Assembly: GCA_963719645.1 (NCBI GenBank)
Contig: CAVRCT010000006.1
Coordinates: 62,001-126,000, forward strand
Reading direction: 5' to 3'
Length of the DNA: 64,000 nt
DNA from: CAVRCT01 sp963719645
Lineage (GTDB): Bacteria > Pseudomonadota > Gammaproteobacteria > DSM-16500
The notes beneath the pieces are model-generated. The model saw only the letters and a program-made list of their open reading frames with translations, was not told where the DNA came from and made no database searches. A program made the position numbers and the translations under genes. Positions 44,589 through 53,394 of this stretch are shown piece by piece; the first letter of the stretch is position 1, and every line of letters starts with the position of its first letter.

Positions 44589-45206
44589 AATTATTTCTCC
44601 TCGAATTTTCTTTTTTTGACAGTGCTAATCAGTATTGTGTGTGGAAGTCTTTTAAATTTAACGAAAACATGGTACGACGTAGGTTATTTCTGGGCGGTGA
44701 TCATGATTGTCGGCGTTTTTTCGCTAGCCGATTGCATGGATGCCATCACTAATCGATTATTTGGCATTGCCTTAATTATCTATTGTATGGTCAGTGCAGT
44801 GCTTTCGTTGAATTTCTTTCAATTAAATTATGGGTATGCTTTGTTGCGGGGCTATGCAGGGCCTAGTATTCCTTTGATTCATTTCAACTATGAAAACTAT
44901 CAAGCGGAAATAAAGCGTGCTGCGGAAAATTGTTTAATCAATCCTGGAAGCAATCAAGGTTTGGTGCTTGATGATTACACGTATCTTTATTTTAAAAAAT
45001 TTAGAAATCCATTATTAGTGACTTATGTGAACCTGCACACTTCTTCTGATCGACTACCCGCGTTAGTCAAAGAAAAAAGAGTCACGGCAATTATCTTACG
45101 GTGCTCGTTTCTGCGTCATATTCCTAATGCAAATCTACAACATGTTTTGCACTTTAAAAATATTTGTTGTTATCCGCAGAATAGGATACAAGAGCTAGCT
45201 GTTTAA
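44589..45206 (+). pseudogene. 3' remnant of a paralogue of the 38681 gene
   Basis: About 200 codons align end to end with the last third of the 554-aa protein: shared 'GSLLNLTKTWYDVGYFWAV', 'FQLNY', 'LVLDDYTYLYFKKF' and 'CCYPQN'. There is no 5' two-thirds, and the homology fades just after a stop at 44586, so the gene is truncated. It points to a duplication followed by deletion, or recombination with the inserted minus-strand gene. Confidence 0.75.
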
Positions 45207-45223
45207 GAAGAGCTAGCGAGTCT

Positions 45224-45649
45224 TCATTCATCAATAAATGTTGTTTGATGCACATTAAATAATTTTGCTAATAATTTTATTTGTCTTAAGTTTAGCTTTC
45301 TTTTCCCATTTAATATTTCCGAAATAACGCCTTGACTGCCAATTTCATGCAAATCAGATTGGTTGATCTGGCGCAATTCCATTAAATATTTCAAAGCGTC
45401 AATTCCGCTGGCTGCAATTTTAAATTCATTTTCATCGTAAGATGAAATAATATGACTTATCGTATCGACTAGTCCGATTAATTGATGGTTTTCATCGTCG
45501 CCAATAATATCGAGTAACTGATCCAAGCGTTTGGCCAATAAATCATATTCAGCGTCATTTTTTGGATATGCAAGCAGTGGAGCAACATATTTCCAGTGTT
45601 TGGTAGCGTCTGCAAGTATATGATTTGATTTCATAGATGTTCGTCTCAT
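45224..45649 (-). CDS. higA: HigA-type antitoxin (HTH)
   Basis: 141 aa. The C-terminal XRE-type helix-turn-helix 'QSDLHEIGSQGVISEILNGK' is typical of HigA; the acidic N-terminal half probably wraps the toxin. The ATG at 45649 has AAGGA at good spacing and lies 12 bp after higB, giving the toxin-first order characteristic of higBA. It neutralises HigB and probably represses the operon at the palindrome upstream of higB. Confidence 0.88.
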   Translation of the reverse strand: MRRTSMKSNHILADATKHWKYVAPLLAYPKNDAEYDLLAKRLDQLLDIIGDDENHQLIGLVDTISHIISSYDENEFKIAASGIDALKYLMELRQINQSDLHEIGSQGVISEILNGKRKLNLRQIKLLAKLFNVHQTTFIDE

Positions 45650-45661
45650 TGTTTGATCCTT

Positions 45662-45949
45662 TTATTTTTTCCATTTACCTTTATCATAATCCGCATGGTT
45701 CAGAATATATCGTATGTAAATGCGTTGGCGGTTAAAGTGAATACTTGCAATTAAACGTACTTTATTTCCTCCAATATCAAAAACATATAAATTATCGACT
45801 TTATCGATGCTGCTAAAGAATTTTTTCAACTCGGAAAAGTTTTTGAAATTATTTTTACTAATTACTTGATACCATCCTTCTAATGAGCTTGCCGATTCTG
45901 GAAAAAGCAGCCGAGCTTCTTTTATCCTTTTTTTAGTAATTACGTGCAT
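45662..45949 (-). CDS. higB: HigB-type mRNA interferase toxin
   Basis: 95 aa, RelE-fold HigB family: 'LFPESASSLEGWYQVI' and the C-terminal 'YILNHADYDKGKW' are diagnostic. It cleaves ribosome-bound mRNA. The ATG at 45949 is supported by AAAGGA six bases ahead and by a promoter/operator just upstream; the frame extends to 46027 without support. First gene of the higBA operon. Confidence 0.9.
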   Translation of the reverse strand: MHVITKKRIKEARLLFPESASSLEGWYQVISKNNFKNFSELKKFFSSIDKVDNLYVFDIGGNKVRLIASIHFNRQRIYIRYILNHADYDKGKWKK

Positions 45950-45968
45950 GTATTGTCCTTTTATTTTC

Positions 45969-45997
45969 ATTATATATCTCAAATTGAGATATTGCAA
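45969..45997 (-). promoter_or_regulatory. higBA promoter with operator palindrome in the spacer
   Basis: On the minus strand: TTGCAA (45997-45992), a 17-bp spacer and a perfect TATAAT (45974-45969). The 19-bp palindrome ATATCTCAA-A-TTGAGATAT (45974-45992) fills the spacer, an ideal site for autorepression by HigA. Confidence 0.7.
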
Positions 45998-46039
45998 CCC
46001 TATGCTGGTGCGACATTGAATTGACACCGTGAATTACGC

Positions 46040-46170
46040 AACAATGCCATATAGAAGAGCGATGCTTACGAATATCTTTAGCTAAACATCAGAAATTTGC
46101 GGGGGATCCTTCGGAGCGAAAAGCGCTCAGGATGACAACCCTTTCTTAAGCGCTCAGGATAATAACCCCT
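46040..46170. repeat. Element B, right half
   Basis: Only the right arm is present (CATCAGAAATTTGCGGGGGA through AAAAGCGCTCAGGATGACAA), with a degenerate extra end. The rest of the 370-bp gap between higB and hipB is the hipBA control region. Confidence 0.7.
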
Positions 46171-46324
46171 TTCTTAATTTCTTTCTCCCGGAAAAAAGAA
46201 CCCGTCATAAATAAAAGCACGTGAGATAGCCGCGCAATCTGTATCGTTAGCACCGGCTCGACGTAAGCAGGGGTTCCATTCGTGTTTTATTGTGTTGACT
46301 AAGTCACCCATGATGTTTAATGAT

Positions 46325-46363
46325 TTGACTAAAGTTCACCCAATATGATATGCTCTTAAGAGC
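46325..46363 (+). promoter_or_regulatory. Probable hipBA promoter and operator
   Basis: TTGACT (46325-46330), an 18-bp spacer and TATGCT (46349-46354). The 12-bp palindrome GCTCTTAAGAGC (46352-46363) overlaps the -10, a natural place for HipB autorepression. Confidence 0.5.
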
Positions 46364-46399
46364 TAATAAATTAGTTTAATATGCTTTTGAGGTTGCAAA

Positions 46400-46744
46400 A
46401 TGAGCCAAAAAAACAAATTACTACAAGCCCCGCCTTTTGCTGTAGAGGATGCGCTGAAGCGTCTCGGCACCAATTTACGAACCGCCAGGCTAAGGCGAAA
46501 CTTAACTATTCGACAGGTGGCCGAAAAAATAGGTACAGGGTCGCGCGCTGTGTCTGACGCGGAAAGAGGAAAATTTACAACGGGTATAGGAATTTATATC
46601 GCTCTGCTTTGGACCTATGATCTTCTTGGGCAATTAAATGAAGTTGCCGATCCTGCGAAAGATGAGGAAGGTCAAATCCTAGCTTTATCAAGAGAACGCG
46701 AACGAGCGAGACGCAGCGATGAAGGGTTAGATAATGATTTCTAA
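46400..46744 (+). CDS. hipB: HipB-type antitoxin (XRE HTH)
   Basis: 114 aa. The HTH 'NLTIRQVAEKIGTGSRAVSD' sits in the middle, followed by a polar, charged C-terminal tail ('SRERERARRSDEGLDNDF'). It overlaps hipA by 11 bp. It should bind HipA and repress the operon. Confidence 0.88.
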   Translation: MSQKNKLLQAPPFAVEDALKRLGTNLRTARLRRNLTIRQVAEKIGTGSRAVSDAERGKFTTGIGIYIALLWTYDLLGQLNEVADPAKDEEGQILALSRERERARRSDEGLDNDF

Positions 46745-48011
46745 GATAGAAAAAAATGAATGCTATGTTTATATTACGCTGCCGGGGCAAATAAATGCCG
46801 TCACTGCGGGACGATTTGTGCTGACGGTAGATAAGCATGGTTTGCCTTTGGGTCGTTTTGTCTATGGCAAAAGCTATTTGAAGAGACCAGATGCTGTGGC
46901 TTTAGATCCTATAGAATTAAAACTATCATCGCGTATCTACGAAACCAGGGCATTGAAGGGAGTGTTTGGTGTTTTGCGTGATGCGGGTCCTGATTATTGG
47001 GGACGTCGTATTATTGAACATTACAGTGGAAAACATGCGCTCAGTGAACTTGATTATCTCCTCTTCTCGCCAGATGATCGCGCAGGGGCACTTGGTTTTG
47101 GTTTGAATTTAATACCACCCGCGCCAAAGCGGGAATTCAACCAGACTCTTGATTTAAGTAAATTACAGCAAATTGCTAATGTAGTAATTACTGAAGAAGA
47201 CCCATCTTCAGTGATTGTAAATAATCAAATTACAGATCTCTTGCTGATTGGGACATCAATGGGTGGAGCGCGACCTAAAGCTGTTGTGGAGGATAAAGAA
47301 GGATTATGGATAGCTAAGTTCAACAGATTCGATGACAAATGGAATCAAGCTCGAGTTGAACAGGCAATGTTGGTTTTGGCGCATCATTCCGGCTTACAAG
47401 TGGCAGATAGCAAAGTGGTTAAAATTGGTGGACAGGATGTATTGTTGGTTAAACGTTTCGATCGCGAAAAAAAGCCGGGGGGTTATTTGCGAGCTAGGAT
47501 GATAAGTGCATTAACCCTCCTTCGTTCAGAAGATACTTACCAGTCTAGGGATCGGTGGTCTTATATTTTTCTTGTTGAGGAATTAAGGCGAATTAGTGTT
47601 GAGCCAGAAAAAGATGCTGCAGAACTTTTTCGTCGTATGTGTTTTAATGCACTTATTTCTAATATAGACGATCATCCGCGTAATCATGCTGTGATTGCAA
47701 GAGAGCAAAATTGGAAGTTATCTCCTGCTTATGATTTAACGCCATTTATGCCTGTTAGTACGGAACGTCGTGATTTAGCAATGATTTGCGGTAATCAGGG
47801 GCGTTTTGCTAATGCAGACAATCTACTTTCTCAGCATGCAAGATTTTTACTCGAGCCCGATCAAGCAAAAAATATTTTGACTGACATGGAATATTTTGTA
47901 AAAAATAATTGGTATTCTGTGTCTCGTGCTGAAGGCGTAAATGTTTCTGATTGTAATAAAATTGCATCTGCTTTTGTTTATCCAGGGTTCAGGTTTCCCA
48001 CCAGAAGGTAA
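46734..48011 (+). CDS. hipA: HipA-type serine/threonine kinase toxin
   Basis: 425 aa, normal for the family. N-subdomain 1 is followed by the P-loop-like 'GTSMGGARPKAVVED', which contains the probable autophosphorylated Ser. The ATP-site Lys is in 'LWIAKF', the catalytic motif is 'NALISNIDDHPRNHAV' and the metal-binding motif 'YDLTPF'. E. coli HipA phosphorylates glutamyl-tRNA synthetase and causes persistence; the target here is unknown. All catalytic motifs look intact, so the module is probably functional. Confidence 0.92.
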   Translation: MISKIEKNECYVYITLPGQINAVTAGRFVLTVDKHGLPLGRFVYGKSYLKRPDAVALDPIELKLSSRIYETRALKGVFGVLRDAGPDYWGRRIIEHYSGKHALSELDYLLFSPDDRAGALGFGLNLIPPAPKREFNQTLDLSKLQQIANVVITEEDPSSVIVNNQITDLLLIGTSMGGARPKAVVEDKEGLWIAKFNRFDDKWNQARVEQAMLVLAHHSGLQVADSKVVKIGGQDVLLVKRFDREKKPGGYLRARMISALTLLRSEDTYQSRDRWSYIFLVEELRRISVEPEKDAAELFRRMCFNALISNIDDHPRNHAVIAREQNWKLSPAYDLTPFMPVSTERRDLAMICGNQGRFANADNLLSQHARFLLEPDQAKNILTDMEYFVKNNWYSVSRAEGVNVSDCNKIASAFVYPGFRFPTRR

Positions 48012-48044
48012 GAAATTATCCTGATTCTGGAGCATTTATCTGAA

Positions 48045-48320
48045 AATGCTGCATCCTGAGTGCTTAAGAAAGGGCTGTCATCCTGAGCGCTTTTCGCTCC
48101 GAAGGATCTCCGCAAAAGAAAGGGCTGTCATCCTGAGCGCTTTTCGCTCCGAAGGATCTCCCGCAAAAGAAAGGGCTGTCATCCTGAGCGCTTTTCGCTC
48201 CGAAGGATCTCCCGCAAATTTCTGATGTTTAGTTAAAAGTATTCTTAAGCATCTCTCTACTTCATAGGGAGATCCTTCGGAGCGAAAAGCGCTCAGGATG
48301 ACAGCCTTTTCTTAAGCGCT
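48045..48320. repeat. Element B with triplicated left arm
   Basis: AGGGCTGTCATCCTGAGCGC begins at 48071, 48121 and 48172 (periods 50 and 51 bp) before a single spacer and right arm, so one arm of the palindrome has been amplified in tandem. It fills most of the hipA to 48363 gap. Confidence 0.85.
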
Positions 48321-48362
48321 CCCAAGGAAACTCATCGGTAAAGTTTTTTTCGATCGCTCACT

Positions 48363-49460
48363 TTATTTAGCAGTATTTGATATATCACTAATCGGCGTCG
48401 TCCCATTCATGCTAAACGTTTTGATGGCTTTTGCATTCAAATCAAACGCATTGAGATTTATCATTTTAATACTTTGATCATCATAACTCTTAAAATAATA
48501 TTTCAAATTTTGTGGATCTCTCACGGTGGTTGCTAACGTATATTCAGAAACCTCTTGATTATTTTCTTTTTGACGGACGGATCCTTGTGGAATGTCAAAT
48601 TGATTTAAAATATGAAATGCACGTAACACTTCTTGATCCGCATTCTCTGCAGGAATTGCAGTGCTGGAAAATACGGCTGCGCGGATGAAACGTGAGGGTG
48701 GGGTGAAATCACCTGGCAAGCCATGCAATCCTGAGCCTGCGCCGAATGCTTGTAATTTCATGCCATCGACTTTGACAGGTGGCGTATTAATGGGTGACAG
48801 ATTGACGTAATTGGCTAAATTTGTCAGATGCCAATCAAAGGAAGGTGAATTGGTTAAAACACCCATCGGATTGTCGGTTACTTTTAATTTGCCATCGATC
48901 GGTTCTATGACAATGCTTTTTCCGGTCTTGTCATACACAACATAATGAAAAGGCGGTAACACGGGCCAGCCTTTGGGTGTGGTTGGTACAATCACTGCAT
49001 TTTTCAAACCTGCTTTGACTTCATCAACGGTTGCAAATTGAGTAAGAACCCAGTTTGAAAATTCAGTGGGTGAGAGGGCGTGTGTCTTATTGTCCGGTGT
49101 CACAGAGGCATAACCTGCATAACCTGGAAAATAAAAATCACCAATCGCTAAACCTTTTTCATTGATGCCATCTGCAATGTCTGCTTCACCAAACATGCCG
49201 CCTCCAACCGCTGCATATTTTGCGGTGTAAGTCATGCCAGGTGTGCCATCGGGTAATGTGCCGTGAAAAGCATAATTTCTGGGAATCACTAAACCATTGA
49301 GATCTAAATTGATTCCGAATTCAACGGTTCGTCCATTGACGAAGGATCCATCTTTGGCTTTGAGCTGAATGCCGGTGCAGGGAGAGGCAGTTTGAGTGAC
49401 GAGTGTTAAAGCAGTAAAAATAATGGTGTAAATGAATGGACAGATTCTTCCTTGTTTCAT
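48363..49460 (-). CDS. Secreted linear amide C-N hydrolase (choloylglycine hydrolase/penicillin acylase type)
   Basis: 365 aa. The signal peptide ends before C28 ('ASPCTGIQLKAKDG'), which becomes the N-terminal nucleophile of this Ntn-hydrolase family. Conserved 'VNGRTVEF', 'DGINEKGLAIGDFYFP' and 'MGVLTNSPSFDWHL' (substrate-loop Asn) support the assignment. It probably hydrolyses amides such as N-acyl amines, bile-salt-like conjugates or acyl-homoserine lactones in the periplasm or outside. AGGAG precedes the ATG. It stands alone. Confidence 0.9.
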   Translation of the reverse strand: MKQGRICPFIYTIIFTALTLVTQTASPCTGIQLKAKDGSFVNGRTVEFGINLDLNGLVIPRNYAFHGTLPDGTPGMTYTAKYAAVGGGMFGEADIADGINEKGLAIGDFYFPGYAGYASVTPDNKTHALSPTEFSNWVLTQFATVDEVKAGLKNAVIVPTTPKGWPVLPPFHYVVYDKTGKSIVIEPIDGKLKVTDNPMGVLTNSPSFDWHLTNLANYVNLSPINTPPVKVDGMKLQAFGAGSGLHGLPGDFTPPSRFIRAAVFSSTAIPAENADQEVLRAFHILNQFDIPQGSVRQKENNQEVSEYTLATTVRDPQNLKYYFKSYDDQSIKMINLNAFDLNAKAIKTFSMNGTTPISDISNTAK

Positions 49461-49739
49461 GACTAGCTCCTATTTTGACAAAAATATTAGAGTAACCCAA
49501 CGGGTATTGCATTAATTGACAGGGAATTGGCTAGAGACTTGTTTTAAAAAGGGTTCTATGGTGCGGTGGATGTACATAAATAAACCTTCGTCTAATATAT
49601 AATGCAATTATACTTTAGACGATCCTGAAGAGGAAGAATATATTTACTTTATTGTCTTGGGCCCAATAAGGCAGCAACCGAGTGAACTGCCAGTTGTTCT
49701 CTGAGGCGTGTAATGAAATGGTTTCTATTTAACATTGAA

Positions 49740-49784
49740 TTATCCGTGCAAATCTGAGGTCTGGCCTCATTATTACACGGATAA
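49740..49784. other. Isolated stem-loop in a 434-bp gene-free gap
   Basis: TTATCCGTG (49740-49748) and CACGGATAA (49776-49784) enclose a second pair GAGG/CCTC. No gene is seen between 49461 and 49894, and the hairpin matches no other repeat in the window. It could be a terminator-like or small-RNA structure. Confidence 0.3.
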
Positions 49785-49894
49785 ACTCTATTCGTCATTG
49801 CTTGTTTAGCGAATGATTCTCTAAAGCAATCGGTTATGACATGACGAAAGGTGTTCTAAGCACTAACGTGATGTATAAAGAGAAGGGTAAATGA

Positions 49895-51733
49895 CTACTT
49901 TTCCAATGGCTTATCATCCCCAAACCACCGGCTAATCCCATGCTGGGTTTTTTCCCAATGACTGGGTTTTAAAATCAATTGATAAATTGCGCGATAACTT
50001 GCAAACGACATCAGCAACCAATAAATGGGTGAAGTGAGTGCGCTGAAGATTAATTCTTTGCGTTTGCGAATGATAACGCCTAAGACATTTAATAAAATAA
50101 TACCGCCAGTGCCGATGTATAAATTTAAAATCGCCAATGTGTAAATGCTGCCGGGAAAATAATATGACGTATCAAAATTGCCGACGACTAAAATAAGAAT
50201 GGAAACGAGCCATAAAGGAATGTTCGCTAAGTTGCTGAGAATGGTTCCACCAATGAAAAGTTGAAAGCCTAAGAATCCGCGGGTGCCGATTTTGCGCCAC
50301 AATTCAAACGGATTGCGCATGTGTACAACATAGGTTTGCATATAACCTTTTACCCAGCGCGTACGTTGTTTCACCCAATTGATGAGTTGGCAATTGGCTT
50401 CTTCATAGGTGGTGGAATCCAAAATTTTTATTTTGTAGCCCAGTCGCGATAAACGCAAACCTAAATCAGCATCTTCTGTCACGTTGAATGGATCCCATGC
50501 AACAACTTTTGATAAAATATCTGCGCGAAAATGATTGCTGGTGCCGCCTAATGGAATTGGAATGCCGACAAAGGAAAGCGCTGGCAGTAATAAATCAAAC
50601 CAATAGGTGTATTCAATCGTAAACATACGCGTTAACCAATTTTCATTGCTATTGTAAAAATTCAATTTGCATTGAACGCAAGCTATTTTTTCATCTTTGC
50701 TCTCTTCGAATAATTGCACGACACGAAGCAATTGATCAGGTTCGGGTTGATCTTCTGCGTCATATAAACATAAGTAACTGCCGCGAATAAATTTGAAACC
50801 ATAATTGCATGCTTTAGCTTTGGTTCGTGGTTGGCTGGCGGGCACATAAATATATTCTATGTAACTGGGGAGGCGCATTTTTTTAATAATAGCAATAGTG
50901 GCAAAATCATCTTCTTCTAATAAAATCTTAATGTCTAATTTATGTCGTGGATAATTTATTTTTTTCAAGTGATGAAATAAATGAGTTAACGTGACTTCGC
51001 TTTCTTGATAAATGGCTACGAGGATAGAATAAATTGGCAAGCTTTCTTCGCTGATCCGTAAACTTTGTGAGGATTGTTTTTGCGCTGCTAGTAATCCAAT
51101 AATGGATAAAATTAATTTAAACGCGATCATCACTGAAGAGGCAATTAAAATGCTGCAATTGATTATGAGTAGCGCTAATTTAAGGTTGGTCAGTAACAAG
51201 CAACCTAATGCGAAAAACGGTGAGGTATAAATTATTTTTTGCCAAATAGGCGATTTATGTTTGGCACTTAAACGGGCATATTTTTTTGATAATTCATGAA
51301 TAGAAGAGTCTAGGTATTCTGTATTGAAGCATTTTTGTAACGACCATAAAATATCAAATTTAGAGGTGCAGACGATATTAGTGTTTTCACCATATTCATT
51401 CTTAATACGTTGAAACGTTATAATGTCGGGTATGGCTGTTGCGACAGTATAGTAATTATTTTCGAATGCGATTGGAATGGACATCTGTTTAAAATATTTT
51501 TCTTTATCTTTATTTTTTAATAAGGATTCATCGATTTTAATTTCGAGGAGATTAATAAATTGAATTTGATAATGAGCCGCTAAAACTTTGTAATAATCAA
51601 TTGCGCGCTTGCTGCCCATTGCCAGCAGAATTTCACCGATTTTGCCACCCGTGATGGATTGAATTCGCAGTGCCTGCTCGAGTTCTTCGGGATCGGCAAT
51701 TTCGTGATTTACGAACTCTTCGCCTAATGGCAT
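49895..51733 (-). CDS. Processive GT2 glycosyltransferase with N-terminal MshEN-like domain
   Basis: 612 aa. Residues about 5-130 resemble the MshEN/GspE_N fold ('GGKIGEILLAMG', 'LAAHYQIQFINL'), some members of which bind c-di-GMP. Two membrane helices (about 165-215) precede a cellulose-synthase-like GT2 domain with 'LYDAEDQPEPDQ' (DxD), 'NVTEDADLGLRL' and 'QRTRWVKG' (QxxRW). Three or four C-terminal helices follow. It probably makes and extrudes an exopolysaccharide. E. coli NfrB combines the same domains in the opposite order. AGGA precedes the ATG. Confidence 0.88.
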   Translation of the reverse strand: MPLGEEFVNHEIADPEELEQALRIQSITGGKIGEILLAMGSKRAIDYYKVLAAHYQIQFINLLEIKIDESLLKNKDKEKYFKQMSIPIAFENNYYTVATAIPDIITFQRIKNEYGENTNIVCTSKFDILWSLQKCFNTEYLDSSIHELSKKYARLSAKHKSPIWQKIIYTSPFFALGCLLLTNLKLALLIINCSILIASSVMIAFKLILSIIGLLAAQKQSSQSLRISEESLPIYSILVAIYQESEVTLTHLFHHLKKINYPRHKLDIKILLEEDDFATIAIIKKMRLPSYIEYIYVPASQPRTKAKACNYGFKFIRGSYLCLYDAEDQPEPDQLLRVVQLFEESKDEKIACVQCKLNFYNSNENWLTRMFTIEYTYWFDLLLPALSFVGIPIPLGGTSNHFRADILSKVVAWDPFNVTEDADLGLRLSRLGYKIKILDSTTYEEANCQLINWVKQRTRWVKGYMQTYVVHMRNPFELWRKIGTRGFLGFQLFIGGTILSNLANIPLWLVSILILVVGNFDTSYYFPGSIYTLAILNLYIGTGGIILLNVLGVIIRKRKELIFSALTSPIYWLLMSFASYRAIYQLILKPSHWEKTQHGISRWFGDDKPLEK

Positions 51734-51844
51734 ATTATCATCCTAAAGCGCTAACAATATGAGATTCGATCGACGGCAGAACTTTATTAGTGTATTTATA
51801 CCTTGGAAAAAATACCACGTAATTCGACTGAGTATGGAAGGTTT

Positions 51845-52642
51845 ATGCGTAATTTGATTAGTATTTACCGTATTTTAGTTTTTTTGTTTTGTTCTCTTGC
51901 TTGCATGGCGTCTCACGCCGGTGCATGGGTGCAAAAAAAGGGGGAAGGTTTAAATATTTTTACAATCGATCGATATATCAGTGATCAATATTGGACGTCA
52001 GGCGGACGTTTAATTGGCGGTTCGACGTATGCAAAAAATCAAGTTTCAAATTATACGGAATACGGTGCAACGGACAAGTTGACGCTGGGTGCTTATTTAT
52101 CGGCATTGCAGACGCATACCGGTGCCAACGGAACGCGCGGCGGTTGGAATGATACGATGATTTTGGGACGTTATTTACTGTCGAGTTCTGATGAAAATGT
52201 GCTGTCTGTGCAACTTTCTATTGATAAATTGGGGCATGGCGCTGTGCTAGATGTTCCGCCTTCGAATAGTTCGGTGAATACGCAAGAGTCTCTTTTAGTG
52301 GGTACCAGTCGTGCATTTGGTTCAGCGTATTGGTTTGCGGATGCAGCGTTTAGTTTGATTCAGCGTTACAGTGCAGGGAATCAATTTCAACTTGATTTAG
52401 AAGCGGGTTACAAAATGAAACACGAACAGCTTTGGTTGATGCTACAAAATTATAATACGTTTAGTTTGGATCACATTAATTATCCGCAAGGCATGGGCTA
52501 CAACTTAATTACAGTTGCTCCGAGTTTAGTTTACTGGGTGACTAAATCAATCGGTGTCCAAGCAGGAATCACGCAAGATATTTATGGCCAAAACGTTGGG
52601 AAAGGACGCTCGATGTTTGTGGCCAGTTGGTTGCGGTTTTAG
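51845..52642 (+). CDS. Outer-membrane beta-barrel-like protein
   Basis: 265 aa from the ATG at 51845, where a signal peptide begins ('ISIYRILVFLFCSLACM', cleavage near 'SHAGA'). The mature part alternates polar and aromatic residues in strand-like stretches and ends in Phe ('VASWLRF'), the classic outer-membrane insertion signal. It is transcribed divergently from the GT2 gene, so it may export or modify that polymer, but a link is inference. The family is not recognised. An in-frame ATG at 51803 adds a non-signal leader. Confidence 0.75.
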   Translation: MRNLISIYRILVFLFCSLACMASHAGAWVQKKGEGLNIFTIDRYISDQYWTSGGRLIGGSTYAKNQVSNYTEYGATDKLTLGAYLSALQTHTGANGTRGGWNDTMILGRYLLSSSDENVLSVQLSIDKLGHGAVLDVPPSNSSVNTQESLLVGTSRAFGSAYWFADAAFSLIQRYSAGNQFQLDLEAGYKMKHEQLWLMLQNYNTFSLDHINYPQGMGYNLITVAPSLVYWVTKSIGVQAGITQDIYGQNVGKGRSMFVASWLRF

Positions 52643-52644
52643 GC

Positions 52645-53055
52645 TTAAAGCAAAAATTCAGCCAAGGTTGTTGCAACTAATAAATTATCGACAACTTTAA
52701 AATTAGAATCAAAAGAGCATAGTTTGCAACCATGTTGTAACGCGGTTGCTGCAATCCATAAATCATTGGTTGGAATGGGTTTGCCTTTTTTGCGTAGAGT
52801 AGAGTAGACCTTGGCATAGTAGGAAGCAGTTGTTTCATCAATTGGAAAAATTTTAATGCGTGGTGTGTTCAGAAAATTGTTTAATTCTTCCAGATTTTTG
52901 TCTGTTCTTGATCCGAGGGTGAATCCTGCAATCAATTCTCCTAATACAATTGTGCTGATGCCGATAAGGTTAGCATGCTGCAAAATAGCCAGCACGTCTG
53001 GGTGTCCTTGTTTAAAAGCAGCATAGGCATTGGTATCCAGTAATAGTTGTTTCAC
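52645..53055 (-). CDS. vapC: VapC-type PIN-domain ribonuclease toxin
   Basis: About 136 aa with PIN-domain acidic residues: Asp in 'LLLDTNAYAAF', Glu in 'LGELIAGF', Asp in 'NDLWIAATALQ' and 'SFDSNF'. It is an endoribonuclease of the VapC/FitB group, often acting on tRNA. The GTG at 53055 shares GTGA with the antitoxin stop and has AAGGA nine bases ahead; a GTG at 53061 would add two residues. It ends 2 bp from the convergent barrel gene. Confidence 0.9.
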   Translation of the reverse strand: MKQLLLDTNAYAAFKQGHPDVLAILQHANLIGISTIVLGELIAGFTLGSRTDKNLEELNNFLNTPRIKIFPIDETTASYYAKVYSTLRKKGKPIPTNDLWIAATALQHGCKLCSFDSNFKVVDNLLVATTLAEFLL

Positions 53056-53312
53056 TTCCACAATTCCTTATCAATTTGTTCAAAATCAGCGATTGCATTC
53101 ATAAAAGCTTTGGTTTGGTTCTTGTTCCATGTCCCAGCTAAAGCATCTAAATCATGAAAAATAAGATTTTCGCGTTCTCGGCTTAATCCGAGGCTCTTTT
53201 TAATTAAACTCAGAATGAGTGAATTGACGCTGATTTCTTGCTGAGCGGCTTCCTTTTTAAGGATTTGCATTGTTGTTACATCAATGCCTCGTAAATGGAT
53301 GTTGGTTGACAT
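53052..53312 (-). CDS. VapB/FitA-type antitoxin (ribbon-helix-helix)
   Basis: 86 aa. The N-terminal ribbon-helix-helix 'TNIHLRGIDVTTMQILKKEA' binds DNA; the C-terminal part ('WNKNQTKAFMNAI') should cover the toxin active site. Antitoxin-first order with GTGA coupling to vapC. Confidence 0.85.
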   Translation of the reverse strand: MSTNIHLRGIDVTTMQILKKEAAQQEISVNSLILSLIKKSLGLSRERENLIFHDLDALAGTWNKNQTKAFMNAIADFEQIDKELWK

Positions 53313-53330
53313 GGGGTAATACCTCAGGGT

Positions 53331-53359
53331 GATATCATTACGATACTTATAATGATATC
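53331..53359. promoter_or_regulatory. Operator palindrome upstream of the vapBC-type pair
   Basis: GATATCATTA (53331-53340) and TAATGATATC (53350-53359) are perfect 10-bp arms separated by 9 bp, 19 bp before the antitoxin start. A likely autoregulatory site. Confidence 0.65.
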
Positions 53360-53394
53360 ATTTGAGCAGGGTGCTTGCAAGTTTTAATAATGGT

